Shown piece after piece: positions 26,119-35,759 of a stretch of DNA of 38,825 bases. Source of the DNA: Candidatus Phytoplasma pruni. Its GTDB lineage: Bacteria; Bacillota_I; Bacilli_A; Acholeplasmatales; Acholeplasmataceae. A model generated the notes under the pieces. The model saw nothing but the letters and a program-made list of their open reading frames with translations. It did not search any database and was not told the origin of the DNA. Numbering within the stretch: the first letter of the stretch is position 1; every line of letters starts with the position of its first letter. The DNA is taken from positions 1 through 38,825 of the forward strand of contig NZ_LHCF01000006.1 in the NCBI RefSeq assembly GCF_001277135.1, in the 5' to 3' direction. A program made the translations under genes and the position numbers.

Positions 26119-28596
26119 TTAACACCTTGAATCAAAACAAACAACCAAATTCAATAATTTATTTGGAACATAAATAGTTTTAACAATTTTGCTTTTTTCC
26201 ACTAAGTTAGCGATTTTGTTATCTTTCAATACTAATTCTAAAATAGCTTTTTTTTCTTGATCTTTATCAGCTTTTATTTTAGTTTTAACTTTACCATTAA
26301 TTTGAACCACAATATCTACCGTATCAGCAGTTAATAATGTTTCATCATAAGTAGGCCATTGAGAATAAACCAATTCTTCTGAATATTCTAAAACTGTTTG
26401 GTTTAATTCTTCTGTTAAATGAGGCGCTAAGGGGTTTAACAATTGTAAAAAGATTTTCATTTGTTTTTGATCTATTTTTTGATGTTTATAAGCTTCATTA
26501 ACAAAAATCATCAACTGACTAACGACTTTATTAAATTTTAAATTTTCATAATCTTCTGTAACTGTTTTAATCGTTTGATTCATTATTTTCTTTAAAGGGG
26601 TAAATTCTTGCGAAACAACTTCAAATGAATCAAACATGTTATAAACACGATTTAAAAACCTTTGTACCCCTTTTAAACCTTGTTCGGACCAACTTTTACT
26701 ATCTTCTAGAGGTCCCATAAACATCATATAAATTCTTAAAACATCAGAACCATATTTTTCTAAAATCAAAGAAGCGTTAACAGCGTTTTCTTTAGATTTG
26801 CTCATTTTCAAATTATCATGACCTAAAATCATGCCTTGATTAACTAATTTTAAAAAAGGTTCTTTGCTGGAAACCAAACCTAAATCAAATAAAAATTTAT
26901 GCCAAAAACGGGAATATAATAAATGTCCTACCGCGTGTTCTGTTCCGCCAATATAAAAATCAACTGGCAAAAAATAATCTAATAATTCTTTTGCTTTATC
27001 GGTGTTTAAAGGAATCATACCTAAATAATTTTTTAAAATATAACCGATGTAATACCAAGAACTGCCGGCTAACTGAGGCATGGTATTAGAATCTCTTCTA
27101 AATTTTTTACCATCTTTTTCAAAATATATCCAAGAGGAAATATTAGATAAAGGCGATGTTCCGTCACCAGAAACAACAATCTTTTCCACTGAAGGCAATT
27201 CTAACGGTAACTCCGCATCAGAATTTAAATAAATATTATCGTTTTCATCATAATAAACAGGGAAAGGTTCGCCCCAATATCTTTGACGAGAAAAGACCCA
27301 ATCATGCATCTGATATGTAAAATTAACTTGTCCCCAATTATTTTTTTGAGCCACAGCGATAATTTTACTATTCGCTTCTTCATAATTAAGACCGTTTAAA
27401 ACATCACTATTAATAAAAATACCGTCTTCTACCTTAATTTCTTTTTCTTCTTGAAGTTCTTTCTTTTCAGAAGGAGAAATCTGGGTTTCTTCAGGTAATT
27501 TAGCAATAGGGATCATTTCTAAATCATATTTACGAGCGAATTCAAAATCTCTACTATCATGATAAGGAACGGCCATAATGGCTCCCGTACCGTAATGAGG
27601 CAAAACATAATCAGCGATCCAAATAGGGATCTTTTTTTGGTTAGCAAAGTTAATAGCATAACTGCCTATAAAAACTCCAGTTTTTTCTTTATTAATATCT
27701 CGCTCTAAATTAGTTTTACGTTTAGTACGTTTAACGTATTCATCTATTTCATTCCAACGATCTGGAGTAGTTAATTCAGCTACTAAAGGATGTTCTGGGG
27801 CTAAGAATAAGGCTGTTACTCCGAAAATAGTACTAGGTTTAGTGGTAAAAACTGATATCTTTTTTTCCTTGACATCTACTAAAGAAAAAACGAAAATAAA
27901 ACCTTCTTTTTTGCCAATCCAGTTTTTCTGCATTTCCTTTAATTGAGGTGACCATTCTAATAAGTCTAAGTCATCTAAAAGTCTTTCAGCATAATCAGTA
28001 ATTTTTAAAACCCATTGTTTCATCTTCTTTTTGACTACCGGATGAGACCCTCTTTCAGAGACTAAACCATCTTCAGTAGGAACAACTTCTTCGTTTGCCA
28101 AAACAGTCCCTAATTCTTCGCAAAAATTAACTTCTATCTCTTGTAAAGAAGCAAGATTTTTTTCATAAAGTTTTTTAAAAATCCATTGAGTCCATTGGTA
28201 AAAATAAGGTTCGGAAGTAGATAATTCTCTCTCCCAATCAACCCCTTTGCCTAATTTCTCTATTTGTTTTTTAAAATTATTGATGTTTTCGTAAGTGAAA
28301 TCTTTAGGATGATTACCAGTATTTAAAGCATATTGTTCAGCTGGTAAACCAAAAGAATCCCAACCAAAAGGATGCAATACATTATATTGCTGCATCCTTT
28401 TTAGCCTATTAACGATATCACTAGCAGTATAACCTTCAATATGACCCACATGCAACCCTTGCGAAGAAGGATAAGGGAACATATCTAAACAATAAAATTT
28501 CGGCTTTGTTAAATCTTCACTAGTTTTAAAAGTTTTGTTTTTTGTCCAGTTTAGTTGCCATTTAGATTCAATTTTTTCGAAATCATAACACAACAT
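26119..28596 (-). CDS. leuS: Leucyl-tRNA synthetase
   Basis: Class Ia synthetase for leucine. 825 residues: FYCLDMFPYPSSQGLHVGH (HIGH as HVGH), GWDSFGLPAEQYA, CP1 editing domain with TGAIMAVPYHDSRDFEFA (conserved Thr-rich and Asp editing site), SSWYYIGYI, and NLKMSKSKENAVN (KMSKS). The C-terminus has the usual anticodon-arm and tRNA-binding domains, ending IYVPNKLLNLVV plus a short Cys-containing tail. Tryptophans are TGG throughout, supporting the standard code. Confidence 0.97.
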   Translation of the reverse strand: MLCYDFEKIESKWQLNWTKNKTFKTSEDLTKPKFYCLDMFPYPSSQGLHVGHIEGYTASDIVNRLKRMQQYNVLHPFGWDSFGLPAEQYALNTGNHPKDFTYENINNFKKQIEKLGKGVDWERELSTSEPYFYQWTQWIFKKLYEKNLASLQEIEVNFCEELGTVLANEEVVPTEDGLVSERGSHPVVKKKMKQWVLKITDYAERLLDDLDLLEWSPQLKEMQKNWIGKKEGFIFVFSLVDVKEKKISVFTTKPSTIFGVTALFLAPEHPLVAELTTPDRWNEIDEYVKRTKRKTNLERDINKEKTGVFIGSYAINFANQKKIPIWIADYVLPHYGTGAIMAVPYHDSRDFEFARKYDLEMIPIAKLPEETQISPSEKKELQEEKEIKVEDGIFINSDVLNGLNYEEANSKIIAVAQKNNWGQVNFTYQMHDWVFSRQRYWGEPFPVYYDENDNIYLNSDAELPLELPSVEKIVVSGDGTSPLSNISSWIYFEKDGKKFRRDSNTMPQLAGSSWYYIGYILKNYLGMIPLNTDKAKELLDYFLPVDFYIGGTEHAVGHLLYSRFWHKFLFDLGLVSSKEPFLKLVNQGMILGHDNLKMSKSKENAVNASLILEKYGSDVLRIYMMFMGPLEDSKSWSEQGLKGVQRFLNRVYNMFDSFEVVSQEFTPLKKIMNQTIKTVTEDYENLKFNKVVSQLMIFVNEAYKHQKIDQKQMKIFLQLLNPLAPHLTEELNQTVLEYSEELVYSQWPTYDETLLTADTVDIVVQINGKVKTKIKADKDQEKKAILELVLKDNKIANLVEKSKIVKTIYVPNKLLNLVVCFDSRC

Positions 28597-28632
28597 AAAA
28601 AACCCCTTAATATTTAATTTTGACTAATTGTA

Positions 28633-28863
28633 TTATTTAGATGAATTCAGTTCAACAAAATCACAAACTTCTTGAACAGTTTTAAACTGTTGTAAAGCCT
28701 CATCGCTAATTTTAATATTAAAAATTTGTTCTAATTTAAATACTAAGTTAATAGCATCAATAGAGTCAATCCCTAAATCTTCTTTTAATCTAGTTTCCAA
28801 CATAATTTTTTCCTTAGGAATGAATAATTGTTCGGAAATTATTTCTTGAATCTTCGTTAACAT
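28633..28863 (-). CDS. acpP: Acyl carrier protein
   Basis: Carries acyl groups on a phosphopantetheine arm. 76 residues with the attachment motif GIDSIDAINLVFKLEQ; Ser34 is the expected phosphopantetheinylation site. The acidic four-helix pattern is normal. Phytoplasmas are generally described as lacking type II fatty acid synthesis, so the protein probably serves acyl transfer to phospholipids or a regulatory role; this is family knowledge plus inference. It stands 36 bases upstream of leuS. Confidence 0.93.
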   Translation of the reverse strand: MLTKIQEIISEQLFIPKEKIMLETRLKEDLGIDSIDAINLVFKLEQIFNIKISDEALQQFKTVQEVCDFVELNSSK

Positions 28864-29134
28864 CTTTATATCCTCGATTAATATATTATTTTAATACTTA
28901 AAAAATTTATACAAATCATATAAGAATATTATATATCATATATGATTAAAAATACCGAAATAAACATATTTTTATTTTAATAAAAAATAATTTATTTTTC
29001 ATTCAAAATAAATTATTTTTTTAAAACAATCCGATAAAAAGGTTTTAGATTGTTAAAAAATAAAAAAGGTTTAAACTGCAAATAAGTATTAATCTGTCTT
29101 ATCTGTCTTTTGAAAAAAGATCTTTTATATGTAA
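28864..29134. other. Intergenic region between degV and acpP
   Basis: No gene seen. Contains the degV terminator (28982-29021) and, on the minus strand, a TATAAT inside GATATATAATATT about 70 bases upstream of acpP that could be its -10; no good -35 is visible. A 7-bp AACAATC/GATTGTT inverted repeat lies at 29025-29054. Confidence 0.45.
28982..29021 (-). terminator. Hairpin terminator after degV
   Basis: Perfect 17-bp stem AAAAAATAATTTATTTT (28982-28998) with 29005-29021, 6-base loop, and T6 at the end. It is 114 bases past the degV stop and would end the mgtA-cdaA-degV transcript. Symmetric A/T runs allow bidirectional use. Confidence 0.75.
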
Positions 29135-29992
29135 TTATCCTTTATTTATGTAAATGCCGAAAGCTCTTGAACCAAGGTGAGTAGAAACGATAGGAGACAT
29201 TTGACCGTATACTGATAATTTAACTTTAGGATTGTTCAAATTTTCTATTTCTTTGATGAATTCATTTACAATAACGTGATTTTCAACATAAATAATTTGA
29301 ATATCTACTGCGCCTTCTTCTTCTTTTAATTGAAGGGCATATTTTAATAAATATCTAAAACAACTTTTCCAAGTACGGACATTTTTTTCTAAAGAAAAAA
29401 AACCTTGTTTCATTTTTAAAATGGTTTTCATCTTAAACAAACTACCTAAAAAAGATTTGAATTTACTAATTTTTTTATTGGCTGCTAGATATTTCAATTC
29501 ATCTAAAGAAAAAAAAATGCTGCCTTTTTTTTGTTCTACAACTACTTTTTCAAATATTTCTTCATTAGTTAATACATTTTCGTTTAAATAATGATGAACT
29601 CTGGATAGAGTGAAATAGGTGCCTGGTCCAACGCTTTCTGTATCAATAACGATAATGCGGTCATCGCCTAAAATTTGTTTAGCTTTAAGAGCACTATTGT
29701 GGGTGCCGCTGAATTGTTTTGATAAAGTAAGACAAAGTATTTTCTCATATCCTAAATCAATTTGTTCTTGATAAGCTTTAACAAAAGCTTGTGGATTAGG
29801 TTGACTGGTAGTTACTTTAGTCCCTTGATGCAATAATTTCAATAACTTTTGGTTATCAAAGTCTTTATCGCTAAAAACTTTATTATCGTGCATAATAGTC
29901 ATATGAACGACACTAAGATCAGAGAAAAGGCTTCTTCCAAAATCTCCTCCAATAGTGGATTCAACCACAATTCCTAATTTTCTTTTATTCAT
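29135..29992 (-). CDS. DegV family fatty-acid-binding protein
   Basis: DegV/FakB proteins bind a fatty acid in the cleft between two domains and, with FakA, feed it to phospholipid synthesis. 285 residues. Family blocks: VTTSQPNPQAFVKAYQE, LTLSKQFSGTHNSALKAK (SGTxxSA loop) and VIDTESVGPGT. No FakA is in the window, so the partner is unknown; a host-lipid scavenging role together with the orphan ACP is plausible inference. Lies 41 bases after cdaA. Confidence 0.87.
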   Translation of the reverse strand: MNKRKLGIVVESTIGGDFGRSLFSDLSVVHMTIMHDNKVFSDKDFDNQKLLKLLHQGTKVTTSQPNPQAFVKAYQEQIDLGYEKILCLTLSKQFSGTHNSALKAKQILGDDRIIVIDTESVGPGTYFTLSRVHHYLNENVLTNEEIFEKVVVEQKKGSIFFSLDELKYLAANKKISKFKSFLGSLFKMKTILKMKQGFFSLEKNVRTWKSCFRYLLKYALQLKEEEGAVDIQIIYVENHVIVNEFIKEIENLNNPKVKLSVYGQMSPIVSTHLGSRAFGIYINKG

Positions 29993-30033
29993 ATTAACGT
30001 TTTCCTTATTTCTATTGAAAAATATAAATATGT

Positions 30034-30807
30034 TTAAAGCATAAACATAGATAAGTATTCTTGAATTTTATTTTTATCATTGGTTTTTAACATGATACCT
30101 TCTAAAGCAATTGAAATATCGCCTGTTTCTTCAGAAACGACAATCGTCATACTATCGGTTTTTTCGCTAATGCCTAAAGCTGCTCGGTGTCTTGAACCAG
30201 TAATTTTTTCAAAATGTTGATTATCAGATAACATAAAATAAGTTCCAGCTGATAAAATTTTATTTCCTCTAATGATAACGGCTCCATCGTGCAAAGGCGT
30301 ATTAATGTTAAAAATATTTAACAATAGTTCTTTAGTAACGTTTCCGTCGATTAAAATAGATTTTTGTGCAAATTGTTCTAAAGAGTGGTACTTTTCAATA
30401 GTAATCAAAGCGCCTGTTTTTCTTTTGGATAATTCTAAAACACTATCTAAAATATTTTTTTGAGTATTTTTACTCCCCATAACAACGTTTTTTCTACTTT
30501 TCCAAGATTTAGAAAGAGCTTGTAGATGGTATCTTAAATAAGGGGCTTTAACGACTATAGGAGCGATAAAAACAAAAGTTAATAAAGGTGTATAAATATC
30601 AAAACCTAATTTTTCTTTTAAATCAATACCATTTAAATTCAATAATTTATTAATAAAATAAACACAATTGGTTCCTAAAAAAAAAGAATAAATTATTTTG
30701 GTTAATTCATATTTGCTGAAAAAAATTTGTAAAGACAAAACACAAAAAACACAAAAAATAATAATATATAATAATATTTTTAAAACATACGGAATTGACA
30801 TAAGCAA
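30034..30807 (-). CDS. cdaA: Membrane-bound diadenylate cyclase (c-di-AMP synthase, CdaA type)
   Basis: Makes c-di-AMP from two ATP. Hydrophobic segments near residues 8-30 and 70-90 form the membrane part; the DAC (DisA_N) domain follows with GALITIEK, the catalytic LHDGAVIIRG (Asp174-Gly-Ala176) and GSRHRAALG (Arg206-His-Arg208), then VVSEETGDIS. 257 residues. c-di-AMP typically controls K+ and osmolyte transport. The gene lies 28 bases after mgtA, in the same orientation, without the cdaR-glmM neighbours of walled bacteria. Confidence 0.92.
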   Translation of the reverse strand: MLMSIPYVLKILLYIIIFCVFCVLSLQIFFSKYELTKIIYSFFLGTNCVYFINKLLNLNGIDLKEKLGFDIYTPLLTFVFIAPIVVKAPYLRYHLQALSKSWKSRKNVVMGSKNTQKNILDSVLELSKRKTGALITIEKYHSLEQFAQKSILIDGNVTKELLLNIFNINTPLHDGAVIIRGNKILSAGTYFMLSDNQHFEKITGSRHRAALGISEKTDSMTIVVSEETGDISIALEGIMLKTNDKNKIQEYLSMFML

Positions 30808-30835
30808 ATACCTCTAAAGCCAAATATTATCATTT

Positions 30836-33502
30836 TTATAATAATTCTTGGTTTTTTCTAATAAAAATTTTTTTAACGATTGATAAAACAAAACCATAAA
30901 GCGTTAACGAAACTGCTAATAAAACAATGTATTTAAGAGTGAAAGGATTTTCAAAATTTAATGATTTGTTCAAAACAGGGATGAATGGTAAGAAAAGGGC
31001 GAAAGTTCCGCCAACAATAGAAAACCAAAACATCATGCGAGATTTTTTTAAACTTTGCCAAAACTTATCATTTCTTAAACAATAAATAGTGAAATATTGA
31101 GTCCAAATAGAAAAGATAAACCATCTAGTTTGAAATAAACTAATTTTTTCTGCCTCATAATCTTTTAATTTTGAACTTTCTATAAAATATAAACCAAAAG
31201 AAAATAAAACATCAAAAGCAAAAGCTAAAACTCCAAAAACCATCATAAAACGGATAATATTTTTAAAATTCCACTGACGAGGTTTGTTTAAATTTTTTTC
31301 TTCTACATGATCAAAAGGCAAAGCTAAACAAGAAAAATCATAAATTAAATTTAAAAATAAAATTTGAATAGGCAATAAAGGGACAAAAGGCAAACAAAAA
31401 GAAGCCACTAAAATACTTAAAATATTGCCAAAATTAGCCGCTAAGGTTAATTTAATGTATTTTATCATGTTCGTATAAGATCTACGACCTTCTAAAATAC
31501 CATTTTCTAACACTTTTAAGTCTTTTTCTAAAAGAATAATATCAGCGGACTCTTTCGCTATATCTACGCCTGAATCGACCGATATCGCTAAATTAGCGTA
31601 TTTCATAGCAGCAGCATCATTAATACCATCTCCCATATAACCCACAACATTGCCTTTTTGTTTAAAAACAGAAACAATTCTGGCTTTTTGTTCTGGATTT
31701 AATTTAGCGAAAATATTAATCTTTTGGGTTTTTTGATACAAGGTCTCATCATCCATTTGATCTACATCAGTTCCTAATAAAAAATCTTGGTTAGCGATAT
31801 TTATTTGGGAAGCGACGATTTTAGATAAAATTTCGTTATCACCAGTTAAAATTTTAACTTCTACATTATGTTTTTTCAAAGAAGCTATTGCTTCAATAGC
31901 ACTTTTTTTCGGAGGGTCTAATAAAGTTAAAAAACCAATCATAACCATGTCTGCTTCTTTTTTAGAATCAGCTAGATTATTGTTATCAATTCTTTTGTAA
32001 GCTACACCCATCACGCGAAAAACTTGATTATTGTAAAAACTAGTTTTTTCTAAAATTTTTTCTTTATCAATTTGAATAATTTTAGTTTCTTTAGTTTGAG
32101 GATCAGTAATTTCCATATAAGAACAAATATTTAACATTTCTTCGATGGCGCCTTTAGTGATAATAGTTGTTTCCTTCTTTTTATCAACCACAATGACGCT
32201 CATAATTCTTCTTTTAAAATCAAAAGGAATTTCATCAATTTTAGTAAATTCTTGTTCAATATTTTGAAAAAAAACTTTTTCCTCTTTTTTTTGTTTCATT
32301 TTGTCAATAATCGAAGCATCAATCAAATTTTTTAAACCTGTTTGAAAAAAACTATTTAAATAAGCGTATTTTAATACTCTATTATTAATGTTATTGTTGA
32401 TATCTAAAAAATTATCAATAATGATTTTATCCTCAGTTAAAGTACCTGTTTTGTCAGTAAATAAAACATTCATAGCACCAAAATCTTGAATAGAATATAA
32501 ATTTTTGACAATCACTTTTTGTTTTGATAAAGCTACCATACCAATGAAAAAAGAAGTAGTCGCTATTAAAGGTAACATTTCAGGTGTTAAACCTAAAACC
32601 GTACTTAAAGCGAAAGGTAAAACTTCCCAAAATTTAAAATCGTCAGGCGCTTTAATGAAATTTAAAAAGACAATAGAAGGTAAAACAATAAAAATAGAAA
32701 CTGTTATTATTTTAGCAATCGAATTAATGCCTTTTTGTAAAGTTGAAAGTGGCTTATCTTTAATCGCTATTTGGTTTATTTGGCCCAAATACGTTTTATT
32801 TCCGATAGAGATAACAATCCCTTGAGCATAACCAGAAACAACAGTTGTACCCATGAAAACAAGTTTTTTGTCTTCTAAAATATTATTATATTTTTCCAAA
32901 CAAAAAGCTTTTTTTTTCAATAGAATCAGATTCTCCGGTTAAAGTGGTTTCTTTAACGAAAAAATCTTTTGTTTCAAATAATTTAATATCCGCAGGTATA
33001 ATATCGCCGGCTGATAAACAAATGATATCGCCCACCACTACCTCATCTAACGGTATTTCTATAATTTGGTTCTCTCTTTTAACAGATGTTGTAGTTTGAA
33101 TAATTTTTTTGAATTTTTCAGAAACATTGGAAAATTTAGCTTCTTGCATAAAATTCATTATATTAGAAACTAAAAGAACTAACGAAATAATAATAAAAGT
33201 TGAAAATTCTTTTTCCCCTTCTGAAGCAAGGTAAACGTCTTTACAAAAAGAAAAAACAATTAAAAACAATAAAATCATATTAAAAGGGTTGAAAAAAAGT
33301 TTGAATATTTTTTTTGTCCAAGATTTTTTTTTTTAGCAAAAATGTTTTGACCGTATTTTTTTCTTCTTTGAATAATTTCCTCCGAAGAAAGACCTTGGGA
33401 ATTAGTTTTTAAAAGTGCAAAAGTTTGTTCAATATTTTGAGCGCTAATATATTTCAAATTCGGTAAATGATTTAAAAAATATTCATCAGATTTTTTTTTC
33501 AT
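30836..33502 (-). pseudogene. mgtA: Magnesium-importing P-type ATPase, MgtA type, two frameshifts
   Basis: P3B-type ATPase that brings Mg2+ into the cell. Three pieces in different frames together make one full protein: 33502-33275 (N-terminal LSSEEIIQRRKKYGQNIF), 33278-32886 (MILLFLIVFSF, TLTGESDSIEKK with the TGES dephosphorylation loop) and 32920-30836 (helix 4 GLTPEMLP, DKTGTLTEDK with the phosphorylated Asp, TGDN, MGDGINDAAAMK, C-terminal LIYDFSCLALPFDHVEE). GLTPEMLP and the C-terminus are MgtA-specific. The breaks are a T11 run (33324-33334; one base short) and a T9 run (32909-32917; one base long); both corrections give 888 residues. Start at 33502 with AAGGAG 9 bases upstream. Confidence 0.9.
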
Positions 33503-33600
33503 ATTTTGCACTCCTTGGATAAAATGTTTATTAATAATATTAATAAATAAAAAAAGATATAAACAGAAATACAAAAAAATATTTAGATGAAAAAAGTCAA

Positions 33601-33657
33601 AATAATCATTCTTTAATTTATTAAAATCAAAAGATTAATAAATTAAAGATGGTTATT
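33601..33657 (-). terminator. Hairpin terminator after rpsD
   Basis: CTTTAATTTATTA (33611-33623) pairs perfectly over 13 bp with 33636-33648, and the stem extends by AATAATCATT against GATGGTTATT with mismatches. On the minus strand it is followed by TTTTGACTTTTTT. Located between rpsD and mgtA, so the two are probably transcribed separately. Confidence 0.7.
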
Positions 33658-33674
33658 TAATATATTGATAAATT

Positions 33675-34280
33675 TTATCTGTTGTAAAATTCAACAATTA
33701 ATTGTTCGTTAATTTCATGTAAAAATTCATTTCTTTGCGGATATCTAACGTATGTTCCCACTAATTCTTTGTTAACTGAAACATATTCAATTCTGCTGTT
33801 CTTATTGAATTCTAAAGCGTTTTTAACAATTTCTAATTCTTTAGATTTTTCTTTTAAAGAAACTTGTTGGCCTGGTTTTAAACGATAAGAACTAATATCA
33901 ACTCTTTTAGCATCAACTAAAACATGACCGTGAGAAATTAATTGTCTTGCTTGTGATCTTGTTCTAGCAAAACCCATACGATAAACCATGTTATCTAAAC
34001 GAGATTCTAGTAAAGTTAAAAACACTTCACCATGAACACCTTTAGATTTGCTAGCATTGTGGAAAATCTTTTTAAATTGTTTTTCCGAAACACCATATGT
34101 AAAACGGACTTTTTGTTTTTCTTGCAATTGAATACCGTAATCACTTAATTTGTTTTTACGTTTTTTTTGCTTACTAACTGCAAAACTTTCTTTTTTTCTA
34201 ACTAACTCTTTACCAGTTTCTGATAAAGAATAATTAAGACGACGTGAAATTTTCCATGTTGGACCTATATAACGTGACAT
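33675..34280 (-). CDS. rpsD: 30S ribosomal protein S4
   Basis: Primary 16S rRNA binder and, in many bacteria, a translational or antitermination regulator. MSRYIGPTWKISRRLNYSL start, QEKQKVRFTYGVSEKQF, RLDNMVYRMGFARTRSQARQLISHGHVLVDAKR (S4 domain), and terminal EQLIVEFYNR. 201 residues. Encoded away from the alpha operon, as in many Firmicutes, with its own promoter and leader; AAGGAG about 13 bases before the ATG. Confidence 0.97.
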   Translation of the reverse strand: MSRYIGPTWKISRRLNYSLSETGKELVRKKESFAVSKQKKRKNKLSDYGIQLQEKQKVRFTYGVSEKQFKKIFHNASKSKGVHGEVFLTLLESRLDNMVYRMGFARTRSQARQLISHGHVLVDAKRVDISSYRLKPGQQVSLKEKSKELEIVKNALEFNKNSRIEYVSVNKELVGTYVRYPQRNEFLHEINEQLIVEFYNR

Positions 34281-34463
34281 TGAACTTAAATCTCCTTACT
34301 TGATTTTATGAAGGCATTAAAGTTATGTTTACTTAAGATTAATAATCTACTGTAACTATTTTCCTTCTAAAACAGCAAAGAATTACTAATGCTTTTTATT
34401 AAAACATTGTCTAATAAAAAATAGAGATTAAGTCAACCAAAAATAAACACCTGTTTTACCATC
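34281..34463 (-). promoter_or_regulatory. 5' leader of rpsD, possible S4-binding leader
   Basis: About 180 bases between the -10 at 34470-34475 and the rpsD ATG. It contains the inverted repeat AGATTAATAATCT (about 34336-34348) within AGTTA...TAACT (34321-34358). In Bacillus-type bacteria S4 binds its own mRNA leader; I cannot show that this leader folds into that structure, so autoregulation is inference. Confidence 0.35.
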
Positions 34464-34469
34464 TTCTAT

Positions 34470-34498
34470 ATTTTAAGTTAAAAAGAACAAATAGTCAA
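34470..34498 (-). promoter_or_regulatory. Sigma-A promoter of rpsD
   Basis: Minus-strand -35 TTGACT (34493-34498), 17-base spacer, -10 TAAAAT (34470-34475): five of six matches in each box with ideal spacing. It is the best promoter in the window. Confidence 0.7.
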
Positions 34499-34701
34499 GT
34501 ATTTTTTAACAAAATGATATTGATTTTCATAAAAAACTCAATAAAAAAGGTTTTTTATCAGTCAATAATTTTTTTCCTTCTTATTGTAAATGAATTGTTC
34601 CTATTCATAGTTTAATAAATTTTTTAAAAAGCGCATAATTTTCTCCAAAAATACCTTAAAAAGATTAATTAATTATCCAAAAGTTTGCGGCGAGGTTTTA
34701 T

Positions 34702-34743
34702 GCCAATAAAAAATACCTTTTTCAGGGTTTTTTCTTTATTATT
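34702..34743 (-). terminator. Possible terminator of the 34842 membrane-protein gene
   Basis: On the minus strand AATAAAGAAAAAACCC, then TGAAAAA, then GGTATTTTTTATT can form a stem with bulges and a T6 run. It lies about 100 bases beyond the stop. Confidence 0.4.
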
Positions 34744-34841
34744 GTTTAAGTTTTGACGTCAATAAATTTATTGTGATCTTATAAAAAGTTTATTTCAAGA
34801 GAGATTTATTCGTTTAATACGGCAAAAAAGAATATCATAGT

Positions 34842-35489
34842 TCATTTTCTTCTTTTTTTAGGTCTTTTAAGGAAGAATATTTGCTCATCGTTTAATGTTT
34901 TATTTTTGAAAAAAATAGATAATAAAGATGTAGAGACGATAAAGATAGTGATAATTAATGCAAAGATAAAGAATTTAATCTTTTCAGTATTGAATTTTTT
35001 TAAAGCATCATAAGGAAATTTCTCGTCTCCAGAAGCAACACCTAAAATCATGCTTGTTACAAAATAAATTAAAGGATAAATGGAACCAATGTAAAATTGT
35101 TTTAATTTTAAAGAGGTTGTGTCGGCGGCAAAATAATAAATGATAAAAATCGGCATTAAAATATAATGTTCTAAAATAGCCACCAAATTAGAAAAACCTG
35201 GTTTATAATTAAAAAAACTTTGTTGACTGCCTTTGCCGATCGCATATAAAACCATCGTTAAAGTAGAATTAATAAAAGTGATAAAACTAAAATATTTATT
35301 ATTTTCTTTTCCCGTCCAAAAAACGATAATAAAATAAATATTAACTAAAAAAACAGTTTGACGCGTGAATAAATACAAAGAAAAATAGTTTTGTTCTTTT
35401 AATTGTCCTTTAACCAATCCTAAAGCCAAAGTGGTTAAACTAAATGTATAAAGATAAAAATTTAATTTTTCTTTTTTAATTGTCATCAT
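34842..35489 (-). CDS. Six-helix membrane protein of unknown function
   Basis: 215 residues with about six hydrophobic helices (roughly residues 12-30, 42-60, 68-85, 102-122, 130-150, 172-192) and a basic C-terminal tail ending PKKRRK. An LFTRQTVFLVNIYF segment in helix 2 and a HYILMPIFIIYYF segment in helix 4 resemble six-TM families with a conserved Thr and His (Pr6Pr/FAR-17a-AIG1-like or mollicute DUF1600), but I could not verify this. GAGAAG lies 7 bases before the ATG. It is the only intact gene in the decayed zone 34.3-38.1 kb. Confidence 0.7.
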   Translation of the reverse strand: MMTIKKEKLNFYLYTFSLTTLALGLVKGQLKEQNYFSLYLFTRQTVFLVNIYFIIVFWTGKENNKYFSFITFINSTLTMVLYAIGKGSQQSFFNYKPGFSNLVAILEHYILMPIFIIYYFAADTTSLKLKQFYIGSIYPLIYFVTSMILGVASGDEKFPYDALKKFNTEKIKFFIFALIITIFIVSTSLLSIFFKNKTLNDEQIFFLKRPKKRRK

Positions 35490-35759
35490 TTTTTTCTTCT
35501 CGTTTTCTTTTATAAGATGTTTATTCTTTTTGATTTTTTACCTTCAATAATAAAGGGTTAACATTCCTTAATCTCAACTATAAAAGTTTTTTTAAAGAGG
35601 AAGAATGAATTTATAATTTTATTGATTATTTATATTATACTACTTCTTTTTTCAAAAGTCAAAGAACAAAAGGTCATTTTCTTTATAAAAGTTTTGAGAT
35701 ATAAAAAAGATCCCTCAATAAGGGACTTTCGAAAAATAAATTTTTCTTATAAGCAATTA
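35490..35759. other. Intergenic stretch with a terminator, no gene
   Basis: I find no supported coding region on either strand. On the minus strand a TATAAA-like hexamer lies about 25 bases upstream of the 34842-35489 gene. The right half holds the terminator at 35703-35729. Confidence 0.4.
35703..35729 (-). terminator. GC-containing rho-independent terminator
   Basis: Minus strand: AAAGTCCCT, loop TATTG, AGGGA(T)CTTT then TTT: a 9-bp stem with one bulged base, the stem passing into a T6 run. It sits 31 bases after the stop of the broken membrane-protein gene at 35760-36530, showing that gene was once a complete transcription unit. Confidence 0.8.

Larger units (their letters stand above)
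34464..34841. other. Intergenic region upstream of rpsD
   Basis: No gene supported. It carries the rpsD promoter at its left end, an ATAAAAAA/TTTTTTAT palindrome near 34541-34558, and a possible terminator at 34702-34743 for the leftward membrane-protein gene. Confidence 0.4.

Noticed and set aside
33503..33600. Possible Mg2+ riboswitch (M-box) upstream of mgtA
   Set aside because: The space from the rpsD hairpin to the mgtA ATG is only about 100 bases of very AT-rich DNA without the conserved GC-containing core of the M-box.
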